From contig JAGWIC010000025.1 in assembly GCA_028866435.1 (NCBI GenBank), positions 1 to 37,399 on the forward strand: a stretch of 37,399 nt of DNA, given 5' to 3'. Below, one piece after another: positions 1-12,529 of this stretch (positions are counted from its first letter, which is position 1; every line of letters starts with the position of its first letter). A program made the translations under genes and the position numbers. The DNA comes from Lysobacteraceae bacterium. Lineage in GTDB: Bacteria; Pseudomonadota; Gammaproteobacteria; Xanthomonadales; Rhodanobacteraceae. The notes beneath the pieces are model-generated. The model searched no databases, was not told the origin of the DNA, and saw only the letters and a list, made by a program, of their open reading frames with translations.

Positions 1-1874
<1,874 letters not shown>

Positions 1875-1896
1875 CCGGGTCGGCCCTGGCGCCGGT

Positions 1897-1956
1897 CCCT
1901 GCGCATAGCAGGGGCCAGCGACCCGCGCCACGCCGGGTTTGACGCCGGCGTGGCGC
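1897..1956 (+). terminator. Hairpins after the amylase gene (terminator-like, no T-run)
   Basis: Two inverted repeats follow the amylase stop. CCCTGC/GCAGGG (1897-1902 and 1908-1913) has a 5-nt loop. A perfect 12-bp stem GCGCCACGCCGG/CCGGCGTGGCGC (1925-1936 and 1945-1956) has an 8-nt loop. No T-run follows either, so this may stabilise the mRNA 3' end or act as a non-canonical terminator. Confidence 0.5.
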
Positions 1957-2097
1957 CGCCCGCATCCTGCTCTCCGTTGCCGTATGGAAGCACGGGCCGC
2001 GGGGATAGGGCGCGAACCATCGACTGCCCGCGCGACGTGGCGTCGGCGATCCCTTTCCACCCGATTCCGCCGCGTTCACCTCCATCGGAGCCGCATC

Positions 2098-3198
2098 ATG
2101 CAACCAGCACTGCGCAAGATCGGACTGCTCGCCGCCTGGCTGGCGCTGACCGCGTGCAGCGGGGTCGTCGTGCCTGCGGCACGGACCGCCATCCGGGGTC
2201 CGGCCAGCCGCAGCGGCATCCTGCACGGTGCGCCGTACCGCATCGACATCCCGGCCGGCTGGAATGGCCAGCTGGTGATGTTGATGCACGGCTACCAGCC
2301 CGTCGGCGCGAAGCAGGCCACACCCATGAAGGCGGCCGACGCCACGCCGGTATTTCTCAAGCAAGGCTACGCCGTGGCGCAGAGTGTCTACGCCACGCAA
2401 GGCTGGGCGGTGGGCGATGCCATCGTCGACAACGAACGGCTACGCCAATATTTCGTGCGCACCATCGCCCGTCCGGCCCGCACCTACATCTTCGGCTTCT
2501 CGCTGGGTGGTCTCGAGGCGGCGGCGAGCATCGAACGCCATCCGCACGCCTACGCCGGCGCGCTGGTCATGTGCGGCGCCACCGTGTCCACCCCGGAACT
2601 CATCTCACGCGCCGCCATGACGCCGCTGGTGGCCTTCGACGCGCTCATCCCCGGCGTGGTGCCGCCGCTGGACGCCGCCGCCTCGCCACCGTTCATCCCC
2701 CCGGCCGTCTTCGCCAGGGCGCTGCAGGCGCACCCGCAACAGGCCGCCCTGCTGGCAAAGCGCCTGCAGGAGACGCCTGCACGACTGCCCGGTGCGCTGA
2801 TGCTCTACTACATGGCGCTGCGCGAACTCGAGCGACGTGCCGGCGGCATGCCGGTGGACAACCGCAACACCGTCTACCACGGCTTCGGCGACGACGACGC
2901 CTTCAACCGCCAGGTGCATCGCTACGCCGGCTCGCCTGCCGCCATGGCCTATGCCCGCCGCAACGTCACCCTGAGCGGCCGCATCGAGGTGCCGCTGGTG
3001 ATGCAGTGGAACGTATTCGACCAAACCATCCCCACGCGGCTCCATCCGGTCTATCCCGGGCAGGTTCGCGCGGCGGGCAGCGGCAAGTGGCTCACCGTGC
3101 TCGCACCGGCAGGCAGCGGCCACTGCAACTTCACCGACCCGCAGATCGCGAAGGCCTTCGACACGCTGGTGCGGCAGACGAAAGCCGCAGGGCGATGA
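2098..3198 (+). CDS. Alpha/beta-hydrolase lipoprotein (putative secreted esterase/peptidase)
   Basis: A 366-residue serine hydrolase predicted to be lipid-anchored in the envelope. I chose the ATG at 2098 because a GGAG lies 7 nt upstream and because it gives a textbook lipoprotein signal: charged N-terminus, hydrophobic stretch and lipobox LTAC with Cys20. The frame extends further upstream but that part is Arg-rich and unlike protein. The alpha/beta-hydrolase triad is visible: nucleophile S135 in GFSLGG, D308 in VFDQT and H342 in GSGHCNF. The fold resembles prolyl-oligopeptidase-type or poly-ester/tannase-type hydrolases, but the substrate cannot be read from the sequence. It stands alone, with hairpins upstream and a convergent gene 38 bp downstream. 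Confidence 0.8.
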   Translation: MQPALRKIGLLAAWLALTACSGVVVPAARTAIRGPASRSGILHGAPYRIDIPAGWNGQLVMLMHGYQPVGAKQATPMKAADATPVFLKQGYAVAQSVYATQGWAVGDAIVDNERLRQYFVRTIARPARTYIFGFSLGGLEAAASIERHPHAYAGALVMCGATVSTPELISRAAMTPLVAFDALIPGVVPPLDAAASPPFIPPAVFARALQAHPQQAALLAKRLQETPARLPGALMLYYMALRELERRAGGMPVDNRNTVYHGFGDDDAFNRQVHRYAGSPAAMAYARRNVTLSGRIEVPLVMQWNVFDQTIPTRLHPVYPGQVRAAGSGKWLTVLAPAGSGHCNFTDPQIAKAFDTLVRQTKAAGR

Positions 3199-3236
3199 CT
3201 GCGCCGCAAGCGCCGGCCGGCGACGGCCTCCCCTGG

Positions 3237-3920
3237 CTAGAAACGCAGACCCAACGGCTCGTTGCAGGCGTATTTCTCGTCGATCCGGTCCACGTCGGCG
3301 CGCGACATGTGGCGCGCGTGTAATTCGCGCGGGCTCAGTTGGCGCCATGCAGCGACGTCGACGCAGTGGCTGCTGGGGATGCCGAAGGCACGCTGTACCG
3401 TTCGCACCGCCGCGGCGACACCCTGGCTCGTCGGATCGACCAGGTGGATACCGCCGACCACCGGCCGGTCCGATCCGGGCACGCCGCGAACGGCGCCGAC
3501 GCGCCGGGCGGCATCCAGCCGCGCCCTGAAACCGCCGTCGCCGACCGCGTCGGCTTCGTTCGCCAGCGGATTTGGCGTGCGGGCCACGAGGTTTTCGCCC
3601 GGCTGGCCGGCCACCGGCGACGGTGCCTGAACGACGTGTGCATTCGGCGACATGGTCGCTTCCGTGCCGGCGTGTCGCCGGGACGGAACGATCGCAGGCG
3701 GCGGCGCTGGCGGACGCGGCGCCAATGGCCGCGGCGGCGGCAGCAAGACCAGCTCGATCGGCCGCGGGCCTGTTCGGGCGACGGCCGTGGCGTCCCGCGA
3801 AGGCAGCACCAGTCGTTGCAGCACCACCAGGCCAAGATGGCAGCCGATCACCACGAACCAGGCCACGATCCGGCCGCCCGATTCGTACCGATCGATTGGT
3901 GTCCCCGGCCTTTCCCGCAT
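3237..3920 (-). CDS. Membrane-anchored proline-rich periplasmic protein, unknown function (TonB-like N-terminus)
   Basis: A 227-residue protein I cannot assign to a named family. The ATG at 3920 is supported by GGAGGG 6 nt upstream. Residues about 17-36 form one transmembrane helix. After a short linker comes PIELVLLPPPRPLAP and more Pro/Ala repeats, the layout seen at the start of TonB-type energy transducers. The C-terminal 90 residues, however, lack the TonB beta-alpha-beta-beta domain and its YP motif. They form a charged domain with two late cysteines (SSHC and KYAC) that could form a periplasmic disulfide. It is divergent from the SPFH gene, with 196 bp between the starts. Read it as an inner-membrane protein with a periplasmic domain; the function is unknown. 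Confidence 0.7.
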   Translation of the reverse strand: MRERPGTPIDRYESGGRIVAWFVVIGCHLGLVVLQRLVLPSRDATAVARTGPRPIELVLLPPPRPLAPRPPAPPPAIVPSRRHAGTEATMSPNAHVVQAPSPVAGQPGENLVARTPNPLANEADAVGDGGFRARLDAARRVGAVRGVPGSDRPVVGGIHLVDPTSQGVAAAVRTVQRAFGIPSSHCVDVAAWRQLSPRELHARHMSRADVDRIDEKYACNEPLGLRF

Positions 3921-4116
3921 GGCACGCCCTCCGCTGGCACAGCTCCCTGACGGACACGCTGCCTCCGGCGAAGTTCCTGCGGCGCCCGCTTCGCCTGGAC
4001 GCTCGCGGCCGCGCCGTCGGCGCACCCGGCCATTGCGTCACCGGCCGCCTGCCCCGACACTCGGCCGGCGTCAGCCTCGCCGTCCACCTCATCACCCATG
4101 CCAAGGATTCGCACCC

Positions 4117-5013
4117 ATGCGCCAGCCGTTGAACCTGCCGGGCCCGTCATTGCGCCTGATCATTCCCGTCGTGCTGGTCGCCATCGTGCTGTTCAGCTCG
4201 TTCTTCGTGGTGCCGCCGAACCAGATGGCGGCGATCCGCTGGATGGGCGGCACGGTGACGACCAGGCAACCGCTGGGTACCGGCGTGCATTTCAAGGTAC
4301 CGCTGCTGGAGGACGTGGATTACCTGCAAACCTCGCAGTCGACCTACACGCTGCCGGAGCTGTCGGTCTACACCAACGACAACCAGGCGGTGCAGATATC
4401 GATCTCGGTGATCTACCAGGTGCCGGCGTCGGCGGTGCTGCATCTGCTGTACGACGTCGGCCGTGCCGGCAATACCGATATCGACACCACCATCGTGCCG
4501 GTGGTGCGCGACCGCGCGCTGGCCGTGTTCGCCAAGTACAACACCTTGAACATCTCCGACTCGCGCGCGCAGATCACCGAGCAGATGAAGAAGGAAGTCG
4601 CCGAAGCGCTGGGGCGCCTGTTCGGCATCAACGTGGTCGATGTGCAGCTGACCTCGATCCGCTATTCGCCGGTGTTCTCCGAGTCGGTGGAGAACGCGGT
4701 CAAGGCCAAGGCGCAGGCGGTGCAGGCCGAGAACACCGTGCTGCAACGCAAGTACGAGGGTGAGCAGAAGACGGTGACCGCCCAGGCCGAGGCGCAGGCG
4801 AAGATCGAGTCGGCCAAGGGCATCGCCGAATCCACCGTGCTGGAAGCCACCGCCCAGGCCAAGGCGATCCAGCTCGTCGGCCAAGCGCTGCAGTCCAACC
4901 CGCAGTACACACGCTTCTACGCCACCCAGCACTGGAACGGCATCCTGCCCCAATACGTCGGCGGCAGCGGCGCCGTGCCCTTCGTCGACATCAACGGCAA
5001 GCCGGGCAAGTAG
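4117..5013 (+). CDS. SPFH/prohibitin-family membrane protein
   Basis: A 298-residue protein of the stomatin/prohibitin/flotillin/HflK-C superfamily, which assembles into membrane rings or microdomains and often modulates membrane proteases. The ATG at 4117 follows AAGGA by 9 nt. Residues about 13-31 are a transmembrane anchor. The SPFH domain follows (about 32-200), including PVVRDRALAVFAKYN. An Ala/Glu/Gln/Lys-rich coiled coil occupies about 195-260 (KAKAQAVQAENTVLQRKYEG and onwards). The C-terminal tail is short and non-helical. No NfeD-type partner and no hflK or ftsH is adjacent, so the client protein is unknown. It converges with the c-di-GMP gene, leaving 28 bp between stops. Confidence 0.85.
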   Translation: MRQPLNLPGPSLRLIIPVVLVAIVLFSSFFVVPPNQMAAIRWMGGTVTTRQPLGTGVHFKVPLLEDVDYLQTSQSTYTLPELSVYTNDNQAVQISISVIYQVPASAVLHLLYDVGRAGNTDIDTTIVPVVRDRALAVFAKYNTLNISDSRAQITEQMKKEVAEALGRLFGINVVDVQLTSIRYSPVFSESVENAVKAKAQAVQAENTVLQRKYEGEQKTVTAQAEAQAKIESAKGIAESTVLEATAQAKAIQLVGQALQSNPQYTRFYATQHWNGILPQYVGGSGAVPFVDINGKPGK

Positions 5014-5041
5014 CCACGGACCGACGATCTTCCAGACGCGA

Positions 5042-8032
5042 TCAGCCGCCCAGGGCCGGCCGCCGCAGCGGCAACGGGTCGACCAGGGGCGGCTGGAATA
5101 CCGCCTCGATCGGCTCCGGCCGGTGCAGCAGGAAGCCCTGCGCGTAGTCGACGCCGATCTCGCGCAGTTGATCGAGCACCGCCGGGTGGTCGACGAATTC
5201 GGCCACGGTCGCCATCCCGACGACCTTGGCCACCTGCACGAAGCAGCGCACGGCGGCTTCATCCAGCGGGTCGGTCACGATGTCCTTCACGAACTGGCCG
5301 TCGATTTTCAGCATGTCCGCCGAAAGCGCCTTGAGGTAGCCGAAGGACGAGGCGCCGGCGCCGAAGTCATCCAGTGCCACGCGGCAGCCCAGGTCGTGCA
5401 CCTGCTCGATGAAGACGGTGGCATCGGCCATGTTGGTGATGGCAGCGGTCTCGGTGATCTCCAGGCAGATCCGGCGACAGACCTCGGCCCCCGCCTGCTG
5501 CAGCATGTCCACCGCCTGCAGGTGGAAGACCCGGTCGCCGATCGACTGCCCGGACAAGTTGACGTGGAGCAGCTCGACATGCGCCAGGCAGCCCATGTCG
5601 GCGAGGACGGCGATGGCCCGCCGCAGCACCCAGCGGTCGATGCGCGCCGACAGGTTGAAGCGTTCGGCGGCGGGCAGGAAGGCGCCCGGCAGGGTCAGCG
5701 TGCCATCCGGCTCGACCAGCCGCAGCAGCACTTCCGCGATGATTTCCCCGGAAGGCGAGGCGATCGGAAAAATGCGCTGGGCGAACAGCACGAAGCGGTT
5801 CTCGTCCAGCGCCTGCTCCAGCCGGTGCGCCCATTGCATCTCGCGGCTTCGCACCCGCATCGCGGCGTCGGTATCGAACCAGGCATGCACGCGGTTGCGG
5901 CCCGCCTCCTTGGCGGCATAGCAGGAGATGTCCGCCGCCTGCAGCACGGCGGCGGTGGAATCCCAGCGTTCATCCACCGGCACCAGGCCGATGCTGGCGC
6001 TGACGCGAAAGCGCTGGTCGCCGTGGATGAAGCGGAAATCCTCCATTTTTTCGCAGATCTGCCGGGCCAGCCGGCCGGCCTGTTCGCCGGGGCAGTAGTC
6101 GAGAATGATGCCGAACTCGTCGCCGCCGAGCCGGGCCAGGATGTCCCGGCTGCGCACGGTGTCCTGCAGCAGCTTGGCCACCTGTTGCAGCAGGCGGTCG
6201 CCGGCGGCATGGCCGCACGCATCGTTGACCAGCTTGAACTGGTCCAGGTCGATATAGATCAGCGCGTGACGCCCGCCGTCCTCGTGGGCCCGGTCGATGA
6301 ACTCCTGCAGGCGCGCCTCGAATTCGGCGCGGTTCACCAGGCCGGTCATTGCATCGTGGCAAGCGCGAAAACTCATCTCGTTGCTGAGCCGGCGCTGCTC
6401 GGTGACGTCGTGGAACACCAGCACCATGCCGAGCAGCTCGCCCTGTTCGTTGAGGATCGGCGCGGTCGAGTCCTCGATGCCGAACTCCCTGCCGTCGCGC
6501 GAAATCAGCACGGTGTCGATGGCCGGGCCGGCGACGCGCTCCCGCTGCGTGCGCTGGGCGGCGGCTATCTCCGCCGGCAGGCGCGTCCTGGCGTTGACGA
6601 TATGGAACACCCGGGCGAGCGGGCAGCCGCTCGCTTCCTCGGTGCGCCAGCCGGTCATGCGTTCGGCCACCGGGTTGAGCCAGGTGACGGTGCCGTCCGC
6701 GTCGGTGGTCACCACGGCGTCGCCGATGGAGTCCAGCGTCACCTTCAGCAACTCGTGCTGCTTGACCAGCTCGGTCGCCAGCCGGCGCCGTTCGGTGATG
6801 TCCTGGAAGGCACCGGTGAGCCGCACCGGGCGACCATCGACCATCTCCACCGCGCAAACCGAGCGCACCCAGCGCAGCTGGCCGTCGCAGCGGCGGATCT
6901 GCAGTTCCAGGTCGTAGCCGGTGCCGGCAGCGATCGCCTCGTCCACTGCCGCCTGGATGATCGGCACGGAGCCCGGCTCGTAGAAGGCGATCGCCTGCTC
7001 CACCGAGGGCGGCACGCCCGGCTCCATGCCGTGGATGCGGAACACCTCGTCGGACCAGAGCAGGCGGCCCGACGGCAGCTCCACCTGCCAGCCGCCGACG
7101 CCCGCCAGGGCACCGGTCCGTGCCAGAAATTCCTGCGACTGGCGCAGCGCCAGCTCGGCCCGGTTGCGCGCCGTGGTATCGCGCAGGAAGCTGGTGGCCC
7201 CGAGCAGCGCGCCGTGGCCGTCGAATTCCGGCACCAGGCTGACTTCCACCTCCAGCACCCTGCCGGCGATGTCCTGCCGCTCGGACTTGTAACTGCGTGT
7301 CTGGCCTTCGTGCAGACGGTCCAGGAGATCCTGCTCGAAGCCCCGCCAGCTCTCCGGGACGATCAGTTCGCGCGGGCGGCCGAGGATGTCCGCGGCAGCG
7401 TAGCCGAACAGTTGCTCGGCGGCGGGGTTCCAGCGCTCGATCAGTCCCTGCGCGGTGACGCCGACGATCGCGTCGGCACTGTGGTGCAGGGCGAACGCGG
7501 CGCGTGCATTGGCCTGCGCCGTCTCATGCTCCCGGCGCAGGGCGACGCGCCCCTCCAGCCCGTGCGCCACCGCCACGGCAAGCTGGCGCAAGACATCGCG
7601 CTGGGCCGTGCTGAGCCGGCGCGGTTGCCGGTCGATGACGCACAAGGTGCCGACCTTGTGGCCCCCGCTGAGCCGGATCGGCGCGCCGGCGTAGAAGCGG
7701 ATGCCGGGCTCGCCGGTAACCAGCGGGTTGTCGGCAAAGCGCTCGTCCAGGGTGGCATCGGGAACCTCCAGGATGTCGTCCCCCAGCACGGCATGGGCAC
7801 AGAACGCCTGGTCCCGCGGCGTCTCGCCGACGCCGGACAGGCCGACATTCGCCTTGAACCACTGCCGCCGGGCGTCGATCAGGCTGATCAGCGAAATCGG
7901 CGTCTCGCAGACCGCCGCCGCGGCGCTGGTCAGCGCATCGAATCCGGGCTCGGCACCGCTGTCCAGCACCTGCAATGCCTCGAGCGCGGCGAGGCTGGCC
8001 GCTTCGTTGTCGCGCAGTGGTGCCTTCGCCAT
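5042..8032 (-). CDS. GAF-PAS-PAS-PAS-GGDEF-EAL c-di-GMP turnover protein
   Basis: A 996-residue cytoplasmic sensor with both cyclic-di-GMP synthesis and breakdown domains and no transmembrane helix. The order is GAF (about 25-160), three PAS domains with PAC tails (about 175-290, 300-410, 420-540), GGDEF (about 545-715) and EAL (about 735-985). The diguanylate cyclase signature GGDEF (636-640) is intact, and RSRD five residues before it is a canonical inhibitory I-site. In the EAL domain the name motif is EVL (E767), but the other catalytic positions look kept: [30 protein letters not shown] and YAQGF. Both activities are therefore possible. The start codon has GGGAAG 8 nt upstream, inside an inverted repeat described separately. 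The halogenase lies 129 bp upstream on the same strand and is probably a separate unit. Confidence 0.95.
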   Translation of the reverse strand: MAKAPLRDNEAASLAALEALQVLDSGAEPGFDALTSAAAAVCETPISLISLIDARRQWFKANVGLSGVGETPRDQAFCAHAVLGDDILEVPDATLDERFADNPLVTGEPGIRFYAGAPIRLSGGHKVGTLCVIDRQPRRLSTAQRDVLRQLAVAVAHGLEGRVALRREHETAQANARAAFALHHSADAIVGVTAQGLIERWNPAAEQLFGYAAADILGRPRELIVPESWRGFEQDLLDRLHEGQTRSYKSERQDIAGRVLEVEVSLVPEFDGHGALLGATSFLRDTTARNRAELALRQSQEFLARTGALAGVGGWQVELPSGRLLWSDEVFRIHGMEPGVPPSVEQAIAFYEPGSVPIIQAAVDEAIAAGTGYDLELQIRRCDGQLRWVRSVCAVEMVDGRPVRLTGAFQDITERRRLATELVKQHELLKVTLDSIGDAVVTTDADGTVTWLNPVAERMTGWRTEEASGCPLARVFHIVNARTRLPAEIAAAQRTQRERVAGPAIDTVLISRDGREFGIEDSTAPILNEQGELLGMVLVFHDVTEQRRLSNEMSFRACHDAMTGLVNRAEFEARLQEFIDRAHEDGGRHALIYIDLDQFKLVNDACGHAAGDRLLQQVAKLLQDTVRSRDILARLGGDEFGIILDYCPGEQAGRLARQICEKMEDFRFIHGDQRFRVSASIGLVPVDERWDSTAAVLQAADISCYAAKEAGRNRVHAWFDTDAAMRVRSREMQWAHRLEQALDENRFVLFAQRIFPIASPSGEIIAEVLLRLVEPDGTLTLPGAFLPAAERFNLSARIDRWVLRRAIAVLADMGCLAHVELLHVNLSGQSIGDRVFHLQAVDMLQQAGAEVCRRICLEITETAAITNMADATVFIEQVHDLGCRVALDDFGAGASSFGYLKALSADMLKIDGQFVKDIVTDPLDEAAVRCFVQVAKVVGMATVAEFVDHPAVLDQLREIGVDYAQGFLLHRPEPIEAVFQPPLVDPLPLRRPALGG

Positions 8033-8040
8033 CGCCTATG

Positions 8041-8090
8041 CTTCCCGAATGAGCGGATTTTTTGCTTTCAACCCCGGTTGATTCGGGAGT
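8041..8090 (-). promoter_or_regulatory. Inverted repeat that can mask the ribosome binding site of the c-di-GMP gene
   Basis: TCCCGAAT (8043-8050) and ATTCGGGA (8081-8088) are perfect 8-bp arms with a 30-nt spacer. On the minus-strand mRNA the arm nearer the start codon reads ATTCGGGAAG and contains the Shine-Dalgarno GGGAAG, 8 nt before the ATG. A small nested hairpin (CAACCGGGGTTG) lies inside the loop. This could be a translational control structure or a regulator binding site. It does not look like a known c-di-GMP riboswitch. Confidence 0.4.
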
Positions 8091-8161
8091 GCGCGGCACG
8101 GCAGCCGCCAGGAGTTTGTCGGCCGGCCGGCGGCAAGCTTGAATGGGCGCCGCCGCACGGG

Positions 8162-9724
8162 TCAACCCGGCAGGCGCGCGCGATGCTCGCGGCACAACTG
8201 CTCGACCAGGTTGCGGTGGACAGGGAGATCCTTCAGCGCGTGCAGGCCGAGCTGCTGGATCATGGCGAACTCGCGCTGCGCCGCCGCCATCTCGGGATAG
8301 GCGCTGCGCATCGGCTCCAGCTCGGTCCGGTACTCCATGCCGTAGAGCACGTACTGCCAACTGGCCGGCTGGAACATCTCCAGATCGGTGACGAAGTCCA
8401 GCCGGTGCGGCGGCCGGTGGCGCCACTGCGCGAGCCGCTGCCGCAGGGTTGCCGGGATGCTGGCCGGGTCGGTGTTGTCGACCCAGAACGGGGTGTCCCG
8501 GCGCTGCGACAGGCAGTAGTGCATCTTGATGAAGTCGATGATGCGGTCGTAGCGGGCCACCATCATCTCGTTGAAGGTGTCGGCGGTGCCTTGCAGGTCG
8601 CCGCGATCGCCGGGCAGCAGGTGGGTGAGCAGGTAGGCGCCCAGTTCGACCAGGGCGATGCCGGTGGACTCCAGCGGTTCGACGAAGCCCCCGGCCAGGC
8701 CGATCGCCACGCAGTTCTTGCGCCAGTGCTCGCGGCGGTAGCCGGTCTCGAACGTCAGCGGCAAGGCCTCCAGCCCGTCGGCGGCGGGCCCCACATAGCG
8801 CCGCACCACCTCCTTGGCACGCTGCGCGTCGCTGTGCCGCGAGGAATACACGTAACCGATGCCGCGCCGCTGCTGCAGGCCGATGTCCCAGGTCCAGCCG
8901 GACTCCTGCGCGGTGGCCCGAGTATACGGCAGGATCGGCGAATCGGCCTGCGGATAAGGCACCTGCAGCGCCACCGCGCGGTCGACGAACAACACGTCGT
9001 GGCGGCTGTGGAAAGGCGACTGCATGGCGTTGCCGATCAGGCTGCCGCGCAAGCCGGTGCAATCGACATAGAGATCGGCGCTCAAGGCGCCAAGCTCGGT
9101 GGTCACGACATGTGCGATGGCGCCGTGCTCATCCAGCTCGGCGCGCTCCACCGTGGCCAGGTGTCGCCTGATGCCCAGGCTGCTGCCGTGTTCGGCCAGG
9201 GTCCGCGCGAAACAGGCCGCATCGAAATGATAGGCATGGTTGAACGGCCCCTGGTAGTCGGGATCGCCGGCTCGCTTGGGCGCACGGCCCTGCTCGGCCA
9301 CCCGGCTCTGCATGGTCACCGCATCGGCAAAGCTCAGGCCCGCCGCCGCACCGCCGAGCAGCCAGTACGGCAGTAGCTCGGGGCTGCCGTCGCGCCGGCT
9401 CGGGATGCTGAAGGGGTGGAAAAACCGGTCCGCGCCCGGCGCCCCCGGCGGCCTGACCCAGTTCACGTACTGGATGCCCTGCTTGTAGGTGGCGTTGGCG
9501 CCGACCAGGAAGCGCCGTTCGTCCAGACCGATCGCGGACAAGGTGCCACGGATCGAGGGAAAGGTCGCCTCGCCGACGCCGAGCAGGCCGATATGGGCCG
9601 ATTCGACCAGTTCGACCTGGATGCTCTGCGGCGCCTTGCTGTTGAGTGCCTTGGCCAGATAGCAGGCCGCCAGCCAGCCGGCGGTGCCGCCGCCGACGAT
9701 CAGGATCTTCTGTATGCGTGACAT
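8162..9724 (-). CDS. FAD-dependent tryptophan-halogenase family protein
   Basis: A 520-residue flavoenzyme of the PrnA-type tryptophan halogenase family, which uses reduced flavin, oxygen and halide to halogenate an aromatic substrate. I placed the start at the ATG of MSRIQKILIVGGG (9724), with GGGAA 9 nt upstream, rather than 15 codons earlier. FAD-binding GGGTAGW is at 11-17. The catalytic lysine is K81 in ATYKQGIQYVNW. The halogenase signature WxWxI is W277-T-W279-D-I281. FVEPLESTGI carries E349, which by position matches the active-site glutamate of PrnA. All hallmarks of an active enzyme are present, but the substrate is unknown. It is divergent from a TonB-dependent receptor, with tandem LacI-type operators between them. 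Family members in Xanthomonas and Brevundimonas that act on free indoles are also found beside such receptors (recalled knowledge). A flavin reductase is needed in trans. Confidence 0.9.
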   Translation of the reverse strand: MSRIQKILIVGGGTAGWLAACYLAKALNSKAPQSIQVELVESAHIGLLGVGEATFPSIRGTLSAIGLDERRFLVGANATYKQGIQYVNWVRPPGAPGADRFFHPFSIPSRRDGSPELLPYWLLGGAAAGLSFADAVTMQSRVAEQGRAPKRAGDPDYQGPFNHAYHFDAACFARTLAEHGSSLGIRRHLATVERAELDEHGAIAHVVTTELGALSADLYVDCTGLRGSLIGNAMQSPFHSRHDVLFVDRAVALQVPYPQADSPILPYTRATAQESGWTWDIGLQQRRGIGYVYSSRHSDAQRAKEVVRRYVGPAADGLEALPLTFETGYRREHWRKNCVAIGLAGGFVEPLESTGIALVELGAYLLTHLLPGDRGDLQGTADTFNEMMVARYDRIIDFIKMHYCLSQRRDTPFWVDNTDPASIPATLRQRLAQWRHRPPHRLDFVTDLEMFQPASWQYVLYGMEYRTELEPMRSAYPEMAAAQREFAMIQQLGLHALKDLPVHRNLVEQLCREHRARLPG

Positions 9725-9791
9725 TTGGGCGTTTCCCGGCGTGCTGCGAAGCAGCAAGCTTATCGTCATGGTTAGCGGTAGGATCGCGGCA

Positions 9792-9805
9792 TGACAGCGC
9801 TGTCA
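9792..9805. promoter_or_regulatory. LacI-type operator, palindrome TGACAGCGCTGTCA (copy 1)
   Basis: A perfect 14-bp palindrome, extendable to 16 bp (ATGACAGCGCTGTCAT, 9791-9806), with the central CpG typical of LacI-family sites. It lies between the divergent halogenase and TonB-dependent receptor genes, 67 bp upstream of the receptor start. Identical copies occur upstream of the GH3 gene and the sugar porter gene. Confidence 0.85.
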
Positions 9806-9813
9806 TTTCGGTT

Positions 9814-9827
9814 TGATAGCGCTGTCA
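9814..9827. promoter_or_regulatory. LacI-type operator, TGATAGCGCTGTCA (tandem copy with one mismatch)
   Basis: A near-copy of the 9792 site with one base changed in the left arm (C to T). The two centres are 22 bp apart, about two helical turns, so two dimers could bind on the same face of the DNA. It ends 45 bp before the receptor ATG. Confidence 0.75.
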
Positions 9828-9872
9828 TCGAAAGACTAACGCAGGTTCACGACGATTTGGGGAGAGGGTGAA

Positions 9873-12290
<2,418 letters not shown>

Positions 12291-12320
12291 GTCGGCGGAT
12301 GGCGTGAAGGCTCGACCCGC

Positions 12321-12354
12321 AGGGCGCCACGGCAACGTGGCGCCCTGTTTTCTT
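12321..12354 (+). terminator. Rho-independent terminator after the TonB-dependent receptor
   Basis: An 11-bp perfect stem AGGGCGCCACG/CGTGGCGCCCT (12321-12331 and 12336-12346) closes a GCAA tetraloop and is followed by GTTTTCTT. It begins 30 bp after the receptor stop codon. It works in the plus direction only, since there is no T-run on the other strand. Confidence 0.9.
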
Positions 12355-12529
12355 GTGCAGGCCAGGCCTGCCGTGGCGATGGCCTGGACCGGGCCGGCCC
12401 GCTGCCGCCGCGCTCGCCCGCCGGCAGCGGCGATGAAAGCGTGGTGCCGGACCCCTGTTCATTTTCCAGCCAGCTATGCCGGCCGATACCGCGTAGCCTT
12501 CGCGGGCCGACCCGACGCACGGATACGAA

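Noticed and set aside
1939-2097. Upstream extension of the alpha/beta-hydrolase lipoprotein
   Set aside because: It is Arg-rich and overlaps the hairpin region. The ATG at 2098 has a good ribosome binding site and an immediate lipoprotein signal.
8041-8090. c-di-GMP (GEMM) riboswitch
   Set aside because: The region is too short and lacks the conserved paired-stem and junction bases of the known classes. Only a simple stem is visible.
5123-9376. A 1,417-codon open frame on the plus strand
   Set aside because: It is antisense to the c-di-GMP and halogenase genes, whose domains are certain. It is rich in His/Arg/Gln/Gly, as expected of a GC-driven shadow, and holds no recognisable domain.
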